A stretch of DNA of 64,000 bases, from assembly GCA_016271365.2 (NCBI GenBank), contig CM057452.1, forward strand, positions 1,239,967,001-1,240,031,000, written 5' to 3'. Source of the DNA: Neoceratodus forsteri (lineage: Eukaryota > Chordata > Ceratodontiformes > Ceratodontidae). A program made the translations under genes and the position numbers. Below are positions 11,595-21,860 of the stretch, one piece after another (positions within the stretch are counted from its first letter, which is position 1; every line of letters begins with the position of its first letter). The notes beneath the pieces are model-generated. The model did not search any database, was not told where the DNA came from, and saw only the letters and a list, made by a program, of their open reading frames with translations.

Positions 11595-12525
11595 TGTCAC
11601 AGAGTGACTTTGTGAAGCATTTTTGAGGTCATAGAATTATTAGTATTATTCTGTTAGGGCAGGGAAAACCTTCAGTAAATATACTAATATAATTAAATTA
11701 GATCAATTTAGTAAGGGAGTAGGTTGAAGGTTATTTTTTCTACCCCCCCAATAGGTAGTTGTAATTGCTTTGATGTCCTGCGATAGTGCGCATTGGCATT
11801 TAGTTAGGCTATATAGATCAGCTGTTATTGAGTTGCGGTGCTAAAGTACAATGGTTCATTTAACTTAAAATGTAGCCATCATCTCGGGGAAAACAGTGCA
11901 ATAAAAGAAAAAAGGAGTATACTCACTCTCTCTGGAGATCCGTTAGAGGACTGCATATTTGTTTGAAATATGTTGGGGAGACGGCAGCTTATTTCTATTT
12001 TTGAATTAATTTCAGCCGCTGCACCTGAATGTTCTTTGCACCCTTAGTCTAATAAAATAGTATTCTCTTTTCCTCCAGTAAGGGAAACTGTCTGGATATT
12101 TAATTGGTACAGCTTCCTAGATTAAAATGGAGTGGTTTTGTCATTAGGGTAGTGACTGTGCACGCGTTCATGCAGATCGTCGAGCTGCTGATTAGAAGAT
12201 AGTAGGCAAAATTGGAAGAAGCACTTAGGTAGGAAAGGGTGTGCTGTATGTTCAGGGAAGTATTATAATCCCTCAGTGCTGAAAAGCTACCCCTTATTGT
12301 AGCGCTGGATCTGGCTTTTGGTCCATGCTAAGTGATTAGCAAGTAGCAAGGAGCAGGTAACAAAATGAAAACAAACTGTAGGAAATAAGGAAAGGCACAT
12401 TGAAATTAAAACTATACCTATAGAATACAATACTGTGTACACCTTGTAGGGGAGAGCTTTGGGGATAGGAAATTGTGCTGTCTTGTTTTTTTTGTTAAAT
12501 ACATGGGTTTGTATCAGCAGACTTG
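11595..12525 (+). repeat. 3' LTR of element 1, left half
   Basis: Starts TGTCACAGAGTGACTTTGTG immediately after a polypurine tract. The minus-strand element's LTR starts TGTCACAGGGTGCCTCTGTG, so the two families are related. The sequence stops at 12525 where the minus-strand element begins and resumes at 18229. Confidence 0.75.
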
Positions 12526-14493
12526 TGGTAGGGCAAAGGTGTAAGTGGGCAATCAAATAGCAAAATACATCACCAGTTCATTTTAAAGATCCAGTTTTAT
12601 TTAATCCTTCTTCGATAGTCATTTACAGCAGGACAAATTCAATACAACAGAATGATCTGGCAGCTAATCTTCCATTTGGCACAGCAAAAAGTCACTTCCT
12701 GGCTCCTTAGAGCACATTCAATAACGTCCTGGAGTATACCTCCAGACCCACAAGCAATCTGGTCTACCTGAACATATGTTCAACTTTTATACCCTGAAGG
12801 GGTCAGGTGACATTTAAACCCTACCCCTGTATTTTATTTTAAACAATATTTCTTTATTCACAACATGTTGATTTTATTTACAGTAGAAATACACCTTTAA
12901 ATCCATATAACAATATACAGTTAAGTTTATAAGTGATTTACACCCATTTTAGGCATTTTAACCTTTATTTCTGGCATCAGGGAGTACCACCCCTTTTAAC
13001 AGCAGTATTTAAGAATGCAGAGAATGGCCGGCCAACTCTTAAGAGCAAGCTGAAACAAAGAGAGAGGCTTTAGATGGTATTCTAGGATGCCAAACAAAAT
13101 AGCAAAACCCTCATCTGCAACAAACACCCTAAACAGCCCCAAACCCTACCACTTCACTTCGTCAAGGTATGCAATGCTCATACAGAGGATGTTTTGATAT
13201 AAGGGTACAATTGTAAGGGAGCTAGAAAAAAAAATACCTTCTCGACGGTGCGCATACTGACAAAGTAATTTCACCAGCACTCACATTGCCGTACAGGATC
13301 TCAGTGTCATTTATGCTTAAAAACAGCCGCATTCTTCAGAGCCTTTACCAAAAGATCCTAATGGGGTAAAGCTAAAGAACCAGGAGGTTCTTTCCATATT
13401 TTAAAATCTACCCAGAGTAATATCTTTTGCAGGGCATAATTGTAGAATACTAGGGCATTAAAAGCAGTTCCCTGAAACTCTTACAAAGCCCTCGAAGGTG
13501 CAACGAACTTAATTACAGGGCTTAAACTAAAGAGACTAAATGTATTAAACAGTGCCCTGTAAGAAGTCTCTTGGAAAGGGGGAACAGAAAGAGAACCAAA
13601 AGGTTCTCAACATTATTACGAAGCTTGCAAAGCAAAAGCAAGCCCATTTCCCAATGACTGACATTTCAGCCCATCGGCATACATTTCCATTTGGCCATTT
13701 CTATTTTAGGGAGACTGACTCACTCTATGAATGTAACTTGGGAAGTGGTATCAATTAAAGTACACACAGCATCCCTTATTATAGCAAAAGAGGGGATTAA
13801 TTTACTAAAAGCGCACAGAACATTTTAGGACCTGCAGCAGAAATTGACCAAAACAAAGATCAGCTGTCACCTCCCTGTTCAGAATGAATATCTATGCTTT
13901 AAACACAACAACTGGCTCTTTTGTAAATCTGAATTAACAATATCATTTATTATAACTGGCAAAGCCCTCTTTCTTCATTTTATTTAGCACTTTGCCACCA
14001 GTAAATGAATAAAAGAAATATTCACTTGTCTTTTGTTTCAGTCAGGCTGGCGATTTTAAATGCCACCTGACCCAAAATCACTCCGCCTTTTATATCTTAC
14101 TGCAAACCAGAAAGTGAATAGAATGGAAACACTAAGACTTGTTCCACTATAAACAAATCCAGACTATACTGGATTTTTATCCTCTATCTCAAAACAATCA
14201 AAAGTTAAAGAATGCTTGACTAAAAGTTTAATCAAGCTTAAGGCTCGGCTGCTAGTTTCCTTTATTCAATGGAAGCCCATAGACAGCGGCTGCCTTTTAA
14301 CTAAAAGAACCAGAGCACTTACATTCAGCAACCCAAAGTTAACACATCAGGCTGAACTATACAGCCTTACTGTGTGATGATGCACACTATTTCAGTACCT
14401 TTAGGGCAGCAGTCAGCAGGACCTTGAGGTATCCAGCATTTTTACATATATAATTCTGAGGCCCCCAACCCTTCACAGAGGCACCCTGTGACA
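12526..14493 (-). repeat. 3' LTR of element 2
   Basis: Direct repeat of 16253-18228. On the minus strand it starts TGTCACAGGGTGCC and ends GCCCTACCA. TATAAAAG lies near 12790 and AAATAAAAC near 12600 on the minus strand. Confidence 0.9.
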
Positions 14494-15279
14494 CTTCTCC
14501 CCACCTAAGAGGGCAACCATTTATTTCGTTGTCCTAATACATCATATGTCATTATAACAGAAGGAGGCGGGGCCTATGGAGCTCCGGCCCACCCACACCT
14601 TAGAGCTCCACCCCAGGGTCCCATAGCAACTCAATCCTATAACATGTACTGAGATTTTTGCACAACAATACCCTGGGGCTTACATTTTATATAATAGGGA
14701 AGTAATCACAATGACAATTTATACTAACAGTTTCCCTTCTAAACATTACTTTTTATCATTTCAGAAAAGGAAAGCTACATTAGAATAAAGAAAGAAAGTA
14801 GAAATGGCTGCAGGCAGCCAACCCCCCAGTCATAGAAAAAATAAACATAATCAAATTCTAGAATATAGAAATAAAAATTAAATATTTGTATTCTTTTATA
14901 GAAATTAAACTAAATCTCTACCCTTATTTAACCTGTCTTAATCAATTACCCCGAACAAAGAGTAATGGAAACCCCCTTTTGTATTCGGACTGCATTCTTT
15001 AACTTGGGCAGTCCCATTTTCAAACAATTCATCTTCACCATCCCATTTACTTTTTTCCCCATAAAGGGTCAGAGCTGTAATACCTAAATTAGGATACCCC
15101 AAGCTACCTAAGCCTGGTACAAATATTTTGGGCACCTACCATCTAGAACCCCTGTTCCTATAGGAAAGTTTCCCCTTTCTCCAGGGTAACAACTTATTGT
15201 AATTATCATCCCTCTGGATTAAACATATCCCATATTTTCCAACACGTCTCTTGCGTTCCCATAAATACACTGCCACTTG
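14494..15279 (-). other. Internal 3' part of element 2 with polypurine tract
   Basis: On the minus strand AGGTGGGGAGAAG (14494-14506) precedes the 3' LTR and is the polypurine tract. The rest continues the ORF frame past its stop (VAVYLWERKR, then VPGLGSLGYPN at 14938-15135) with no domain I recognise. Confidence 0.6.
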
Positions 15280-16125
15280 TCAGTACATCCCAGGCCAGTG
15301 GTAATATGGAACTATGCGTTCCAAAACTTCCGCGTGATCTAAACACCCACTTTTCCTACAAATTTCATCAAGTACCCCTTCTCTATACTTATGAGGTACT
15401 ACCACCCTTGCTTTAACTTGTTTAGAGTGAAGGTCAGGTTTCATATGATAGAGGGTTTGTCCCTTAACCTCATACCACCATAAAGGGTTACTTTCGCCAT
15501 CCATACTTATCCCTTCATTCTGTTGGATAGCATATTTACTGAGGTGTATAATCTCAGGATCCCCTGCCTGTAACACACCCCAGTTAACAGTAGACAATTC
15601 ACTTTTGGGTGCATAGCAAAGTGTACTACAAGTCCCTTCAGTAAGTATTGTTTCATCTGTTTTGACCATTGGCTTCACCCCACAGTCCAAAACAGTCTCA
15701 CTTGGGGACTTATTTATCTGCCGTCCTTCATCAAAGGGCAAAACAAGAAATTCAAAACATGGTACACAACACCTCTCTGCCTTCACCCCAAAGTCAAGAA
15801 CAGTTTCACCTGGGGACTTATTTGTTATTTGGTTCTCATCTTCTATCCAATACAGTCCTTCAAACATAGGCCAAACAGGGAGTTCATCACCTACTGTAAA
15901 TGGTCTCTCTTCCTCCTCTCTTATAGGATCCACAAAAGCAGTCTCTTCCCCAGACACTACCTGTCGTCTCAGTATATCTTGGTACCATTGCTCAGCATTC
16001 CTGTATCGACTCTCTGTCTCCATCCAACTCTCAAACAGCCATCGTAAAGCATCCAATTGGTCACTGCTCTGTTTAGCCTGTTCAAACAAGGTCTCACCAT
16101 CTTTCCATTGCTTCATCGGCTCCAT
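15280..16125 (-). CDS. Internal ORF of element 2 with integrase H2C2-like C-terminus
   Basis: Open for 282 residues from the MEP methionine; the frame also extends upstream through the PBS into the LTR. N-terminal Trp/Glu/Gln-rich region (MEPMKQWKDGETLFEQAKQS). Two repeats follow: NKSPGETVLDFGVK and NKSPSETVLDCGVK, about 40 residues apart. Then NWGVLQAGDPEIIHLSKYA, WWYEVKGQTLYHM and VVVPHKYREGVLDEICRKSG ending YYHWPGMY. The last block resembles the zinc-binding segment of Ty3-type integrases, though the first His pair is degenerate. No protease, RT or integrase core is present. It has one less frameshift than the + copy. Its function is unknown; it could be an RNA-binding or packaging protein supplied by the family, or a relic. 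Confidence 0.7.
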   Translation of the reverse strand: MEPMKQWKDGETLFEQAKQSSDQLDALRWLFESWMETESRYRNAEQWYQDILRRQVVSGEETAFVDPIREEEERPFTVGDELPVWPMFEGLYWIEDENQITNKSPGETVLDFGVKAERCCVPCFEFLVLPFDEGRQINKSPSETVLDCGVKPMVKTDETILTEGTCSTLCYAPKSELSTVNWGVLQAGDPEIIHLSKYAIQQNEGISMDGESNPLWWYEVKGQTLYHMKPDLHSKQVKARVVVPHKYREGVLDEICRKSGCLDHAEVLERIVPYYHWPGMY

Positions 16126-16230
16126 CAGGGAAACAGTTCCTCTCACCAGCAGCAAATAAGGGATATCAGGCCTGCTGTACTGTTTTGCTGTTTTTTTTCT
16201 ACCCACCAGACCTTGCACAGGCCATGATAC

Positions 16231-16248
16231 ATCCCACTTCTCACACCA
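16231..16248 (-). other. Primer binding site of element 2 (tRNA-Leu-like)
   Basis: Minus-strand TGGTGTGAGAAGTGGGAT lies four bases inside the 5' LTR end. It agrees at 16 of 18 positions with my recollection of a tRNA-Leu primer complement. Confidence 0.75.
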
Positions 16249-16252
16249 TACG

Positions 16253-18228
16253 TGGTAGGGCATAGGTGTAAGTGGGCAATCAAATAGCAAAATACATTAC
16301 CAGTTGATTTTAAAGATCCAGTTTTATTTAATCCTTCTTCAATAGTAGTTTACAGCAGGACAAATTCAATACAACAGAATGATCTGGCAGCTAATCTTCC
16401 ATTTGGCACAGCAGAAAGTCACTTCCTGGCTCCTTAGAGCACATTCAATAACGTCCTGGAGTATACCTCCAGACCCACAAGCAATCTGATTTACCTGAAC
16501 ATATCTTCAACTTTTATACCCTAAAGGGGTCAGGTGACATTTAAACCCTACCCCTGTATTTTATTTTAAACAATATTTCTTTATTCACAACATGTTAATT
16601 TTATTTAAAGTAGAAATACATCTTTAAATCCATATAACAATATACAGTTAAGTTTATAAGTGATTTACACCCTTTTTAGGCATTTTAACCTTTATTTCTG
16701 GCATCAGGGAGTACCACTCCTTTTAACAGCAGTATTTAAGAATGCAGAGAATGACAGGCCAGCTCTTAAGAGCAAGCTGGAACAAAAAGAGGCTTTAGAT
16801 GGTATTCTAGGACGCCAAACAAAATAGCAAAACCCTTGTCTGCAACAAACACCCTAAACAGCCCAAAACCCCACCACTTCACTTCATCAAGGTATGTAAT
16901 GCTCATAAGAAGGATGTTTTGATATAAGGGTACATGAGGGTACAATTGTAAGTGAGCTAGAAAAAAGAATACTTTCTCGATTGTGCGCACACTAGCAAAG
17001 TAATTTCACCAGCACTCCCATTGCAGTACAGCACCTCAGCGGCATTTCTACTTAAAAACAGCCACATTCTTCAGAGCCTTTACCAAAAGAGCCTAACGGG
17101 GCAAAGCTAAAGAACCAGGAGGTTCTTTCCATATTTTAAAATCTGCCCAGAGTAATATCTTTTACAGGGCATACTTGTAGAATACTAGGGCATTGAAAGC
17201 AGCACCCTGAAACTCTTACAAAGCCCTTGAAGGTGCAGCAAACTTAATGACAGGGCTTAAACTAAAGAGACTAAACGTATTAAACAGTGTCCTGTAAGAA
17301 GTCTCTTGAAAAGGGGGAACAGAAAGAGAACCAAAAGGTTTTCAACATTATTACGAAGCTTGCAAAGCAAAAGCAAGCCCATTTCCTGACGACTGACATT
17401 TTAGCCCGTCGGCATACATTTCCATTGGGCCATTTCTTTTTCAGGGAGACTGACTTTACTATATGAATGTAACTTAGGAAGCGGTATCAATTAATGTACA
17501 CACAGCTTCCCTTATTATAGCAAAAGAGGGGATTAATTTACTAAAAGCACAAAGAACATTTTAGGAGAGGCAGCAGAAATTGACCAAAACAAAAATCAGC
17601 TGTCATCTCCCTGTTCAGAATGAATATCTATGCTTTAAACACAACAACCGGCTCTTTTATAAAGCTGAATTAACAATATCATTTATTATAACTGGCAAAG
17701 CCCTCTTTCTTCATTTTATTTAGCACTTTGCCACCAGTAAATGAATAAAAGAAATATTCACTTGTCTTTTGTTTCAGTCAGGCTGGCGGTTCTAAACGCC
17801 ACCTGACCCAAAAGCACTCCTCTTTTTATATCTTACTGCAAACAGGAAAGTGAATATAATAGAAACATTAAGACTTGTTTCACTGTAAACAAATCCAGAC
17901 TATACTGGATTTTTATCCTCTATCTCAAAACAATCAAAAGTTAAAGAATGCTTGACTAAAAGTTTAAACAAGCTTAGGGCTAGGCTGATAGTTTCCTTTA
18001 TTCAATGGAAGCCCCTAGATAGTGGCTGCCTTTTAACTAAAAGAACCAGACACTTAAATTAAGCAACCCAAAGTTAACACATCAGGCTGAACTATACAGC
18101 CCCACTGTGCGACAGTGCGCACTATCGCAGTACCTTTAGGGCAGCAGTCAGCAGGACCTTTGGGTATCCAGCATTTTTACATATATAATTCCGAGGCCCC
18201 CAACCCTTCACAGAGGCACCCTGTGACA
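16253..18228 (-). repeat. 5' LTR of element 2
   Basis: Direct repeat of 12526-14493, 1976 bp. The minus-strand TATAAAAG lies at about 16513-16520 and AAATAAAAC at about 16322-16330, giving a normal U3-R-U5 order towards the PBS at 16248. Confidence 0.9.
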
Positions 18229-19287
18229 AGGCTACTTTAGTTAGAATGTCTGTTTTTTTAACCCATTGTGTGAGGGTTTGATGTAAAAGCCCTCCGTGTA
18301 AGAATACCGAAGAGGTTTCTTTAGAAATACCCCAATAATGCCCTGTTTTGCCTTGCGGTGTTTCCTTGGGCTTGCTTGTACTTTGCAGGTTTTAAAAATA
18401 ATGCTGGGAACCTCTTGATTCCCTTCCTTGTTCCCCGTAATGCTCTTTTTGTACGAGCTGTACAACAAAGTGACTTTCTGTGTTAAATTAGGCTGCTGAG
18501 CTCCTGCGTGATGGTGCAAATGTGAGCGCTGATAATTAAATGCCCGCTCGATTGTGCGCACTGTCACGAAGGCATTTACTCTTCTAGCTTAGTTTAACAT
18601 AACATTTCTAGGATAAAATGAAGAGAATTCACTGTTACATACCCCCATGGGTTGAGTATGGGTATTTCTGGGCTCATTCAGGGATTTTGGTGGAGAACTG
18701 GTGTTTTAAAGCCCCAAGTTCAGTCCCTGTCAGTTCCAGCTGTCTTCTAAGAGCCAGCTGGCCATCTTTAGTCTACTTTTATGTTGTAGTCAGAGGTGGG
18801 TGATGCTACCTGATACTGGGAGATTGTTTCAAATGTTTAGAAATACATAAAGTTATTGTACGGAGTATATGAAAGTTCCAGTATTGAATGAAATTATATT
18901 TAGGTTATTTAGGAACTGTGAAATAAATAAAAAGCTTTGTATGTAAAGATATTATGTTTGAAATGTTCAGGTGGGTGGAGTTACCATGTCACATGGATAC
19001 TGAACAGTATAAAAGGGAAAACAGTTCCTAGGGAGATCAGATGTGATCCAGAGAGTAAGCCGAGAGGAATAAGGTCTGGAGGAAACTCAAGAGAATGATG
19101 CCAATTATATGAGAGACATGAACTGAGGAAGTTTTCTAATGTTATGAAGTGTTTGTTATGTACATTGTATGTAAAGTGAACTGCTTGTGAAGAAAACCAC
19201 TTCTGAAATAAATTTTGGACTATAAAGAAAACCAAATATTGAGACATGCTAACTGTTACTGTCCACGAACACCTGCGCCCTCTCACA
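18229..19287 (+). repeat. 3' LTR of element 1, right half
   Basis: Resumes the LTR interrupted at 12525. From 18243 it matches 7291-9893 without the L2, including TATAAAAG at 19008 and AATAAA at 19207, and ends CTCTCACA. It provides the empty site for the L2. Confidence 0.85.
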
Positions 19288-19609
19288 CCTGCCACCAGTG
19301 CTGCAGCTGACACATTCTGTGGGACACGCCCCTGATGTCACTGAGGCATGCCCTGATCGCCATCCATGCCCATGTCATCTCCGCTGTGCTGTGTGACCTG
19401 CACCCTGGTGCGAGCAGTGTTGTTCCCCACTGCTGGACTAGATTGATGAGCTATGTCATCTCTGCAGGGGTAAAGTTGGGGGCCCTGCCACTAAGGCTGA
19501 TGCCACTGTGGCTTAGCATGGCAATGGCACCACCCTGTGTCCTTCTTCTGCCTATGGGCACACCCTGATGTTCCCTGCATGGGGGATCCATGCTGTGGGC
19601 AGCAATGTC
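19288..19609 (-). pseudogene. MYB/SANT-like DNA-binding ORF (Harbinger-type), cut by an LTR
   Basis: On the minus strand a good 3' splice site (TTTTGCCTTGCAG) at 19610 opens the frame. It contains RAPNFTPAEMT, a TAG stop, LINLVQQWGTTLL and WAWMAIRACLSDIRGV, and ends QLQHWWQ at 19288, exactly where the LTR of element 1 begins. The spaced Trp residues and the GV.R...Q.Q..W pattern fit the MYB/SANT-like domain of proteins that accompany Harbinger transposases and help them bind DNA. The rest of the exon is expected left of this window. One in-frame stop is visible. Confidence 0.65.
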
Positions 19610-21615
19610 CTGCAAGGCAAAATGTCACATACATCATATCATGGCACAGTAGTGGGGCTCACCATAGTGTCACTCTCCCCTTCATGCTCCTTGGCATGGC
19701 CGCCCATGGCCTGCATACCATACTTGGCTGGGGTAGAGTAGCAAAGAGTACAGCACTGCATCACATGTGCTGTCCTTGGGCAGTGCCCAGATGTGCTGTG
19801 CTGTACACATGTGGTGCTACTATCCCCCACCCTTCTAAAAGTGTACACATCCCACCCACATACTGCCCCCTGCCTGATGGTGCAACATGGTGTCCTGCTC
19901 ATTCATATTGCAATGGGTACCCCCCCAACAACTGCCTACACCACACTCCCCCATACTGCCACCTGCCATACACATCCGGGTAGTGTTGGGGTGCCACCTC
20001 CACTCATCGGATGGGCTATGCATATGGCCGACCTCTACATAGCGGCAGCCTGCACAGGGTCCCTACACAGTGGCCAACACCAGCTACAGACCACCAGGCT
20101 GTTCAGATGCATTACTCAGCATGGCACAGATTGTGTGACAGCCACACAGCATACCCTTGTACATACCTCTGGCCCTGTTGTGTGGTCAGGTCTGGTGCAA
20201 CTCCCAGGCTAGTGTGATGTCCTGCACAGTGGTCCAGTACAGCTGTGGTGTCCCACCTTGTGCCACCTCTCAGTGCACTGTGTCTTCAGCCACTATTGAA
20301 CAGGAACACTGTGCGGCCTGTTTGCAATGCAGCCAGCACATGGTGCACGTCCACAAGCCACATGCGGCATGCAGTGGCGCCACGCACATGTGGCATGCAG
20401 TCTCACTGATCACATGTATGCAGTGTGCTGATACAGGCCGCAGTTGCATTTAGGATGCAGTTCAGGGCCTCTGCACTGCCTCCCCCTGTACATAATACAG
20501 ATCACATTATTGGACTGTTCTACGACTTACCAAAATTCAGAAGTGGCTGTATCACTGTGCTCATCCTACACGGTGGTATCCCTAATCTGTGCTCTGTACC
20601 ACAGCTGCTAGGGCCTCCTCATCTGTGCAGCTTGTGCACCGTGTGACCTGTGCATCTTCTTCATGGCCATGCCTCATACATGGCACATGTACAGGCCACA
20701 CATGAGCCTTCAGTTGCATTGCGCACATGTGACATGAGTATCCTCAAGCGACATGTGCACGCTACATTAATGCAGGTTGCAGTTGCATGTTGAACAATGT
20801 ACCCATCCCAGACACCGGCTATCCCACTAGCAACAGGCCCTCACACAGCATGTGGGAATGAGGAACACCACATAGTCTGCCAATGAACATAGTTTACTAT
20901 TTACATGTGAACAATGATGCAGTCTGACAGCACAGTGGTGCAGCTACCCCAACACACAGACCCACACCCCAGTGTCACTTCACAACATCCACACCCATAT
21001 TGTGCTGTTTGTCATCACCCACACACATGCACACAGTACACACACACACACACACTCACACACTCGCATACCCCACACACACCACACGTCCACACACAGT
21101 GCCCTCCCCTAGTGCCACTCTGCTCAACGCCCACCACCCACTGCAGTGGCGCACCATATTGGCAGAGTCAGACATCTGCCTCCTGCTGTTGCTGCCCAGT
21201 TCCCTTGTACTTTGTGGTGCTACTGCCCAGTCCAGCCCCCTGTGTTGCAGGCTCTGCTGTCCCTGCAGCACCACTGGGCCTACCCTGCCCCGGTTGCATG
21301 CTCACAGGTCCCCCACTGTCCATTTGTCCCAGAGGCACCACTGTCCTCTGACACCTTCCACGCCACCCTGTGGTGGCAGATGCTGGTCCTGGCACAGTCC
21401 ACTGTCCCTTGGTTTGTGGTTCACCATCATCCACAGCCTGCATTTGCATTGTCACCTGGGTTGTTCCCTGTCCTGGTGTGTCACCAGGTGCTACCATACC
21501 CCATCTAGCACTTGTCCTGGGCCTGGCAACCACTGCTGCACACCCCACGGCCATGGTGGTGGGTGGTATTGCATTTGTTTGTGGTGGTGATATTGCTGCC
21601 AGTGGTTCCACCAGT
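19610..21615 (-). other. Non-coding spacer of the MYB/Harbinger-like region
   Basis: CA/TG-rich sequence without recognised domains. An open minus frame at 21168-21611 is rich in Gly, Pro and Gln and could be a decayed C-terminal tail of the MYB-like protein at 21640-23270. I searched both strands by eye for Harbinger transposase motifs and found none. Confidence 0.4.
21038..21110. repeat. (CA)n microsatellite and CA-rich run
   Basis: Nine uninterrupted CA units at about 21038-21055, then an imperfect CA-rich stretch to about 21110. Confidence 0.85.
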
Positions 21616-21860
21616 GGTGTTGGTGGTGGTGGTGGTTGGGCTATGGCGCTGGTGCTGCTGGTGGTGTTGGTAGTGGTGGTGCAGGTGGTTCTGCTGGTGG
21701 TGTTGGTGGTGGCAGTGCTGGGGTTGGTGGTGTAGGTGGTGCTGCTGGTGGTGTTGGTGGTGCAGGTGGAGGGGGCAGTGAGGCAGGTGGTGCTTTTGGA
21801 CCTGTTGTCCCTGGTGGTGGTGGTGGTGGTGGTGTTGCCATTGCTGTTGGGGGATGTTGT
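21616..21860. repeat. Imperfect GGT/GTT triplet repeat
   Basis: GGTGGTGTTGGT-like triplets with GCT interruptions. Read on the minus strand this codes for the Pro/Ala-rich tract of the MYB-like ORF. Open frames here on + (Gly/Val-rich) are artefacts of the repeat. Confidence 0.85.

Larger units (their letters stand above)
12526..18228 (-). mobile_element. Long-LTR retroelement (-), element 2, nested in the 3' LTR of element 1
   Basis: A complete 5703 bp element: direct LTRs at 16253-18228 (5') and 12526-14493 (3'), both with TG...CA ends. The internal region is only 1759 bp, with a PBS, one ORF and a polypurine tract. The LTRs differ at about 6 of the first 120 bases by eye, so it is fairly young. 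LTRs longer than the interior, and no RT, indicate a non-autonomous (LARD- or TRIM-like) element. I could not find a convincing target-site duplication: ACTTG on the left against AGGCT on the right. Confidence 0.88.
7291..19287 (+). mobile_element. Long-LTR retroelement (+), element 1, with nested insertions
   Basis: Reconstructed from parts: the right half of the 5' LTR (7291-9893, holding an L2), primer binding site at 9896, internal region to 11594, and a 3' LTR split into 11595-12525 and 18229-19287 by a minus-strand LTR element. The two 3' LTR parts sum to about 1990 bp, close to the 1968 and 1976 bp LTRs of the nested relative. The PBS resembles a tRNA-Leu end. No RT or RNase H is seen in the internal region of about 1.7 kb, so the element looks non-autonomous. 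Its right end abuts a MYB-like ORF at 19288. Confidence 0.8.

Noticed and set aside
12515..18240. Target-site duplication for the nested LTR element
   Set aside because: ACTTG on the left and AGGCT on the right do not match; I would not claim a duplication.
19288..21600. Harbinger (DDE) transposase next to the MYB-like ORFs
   Set aside because: Looked for the usual DDE blocks in both strands and found no convincing match.
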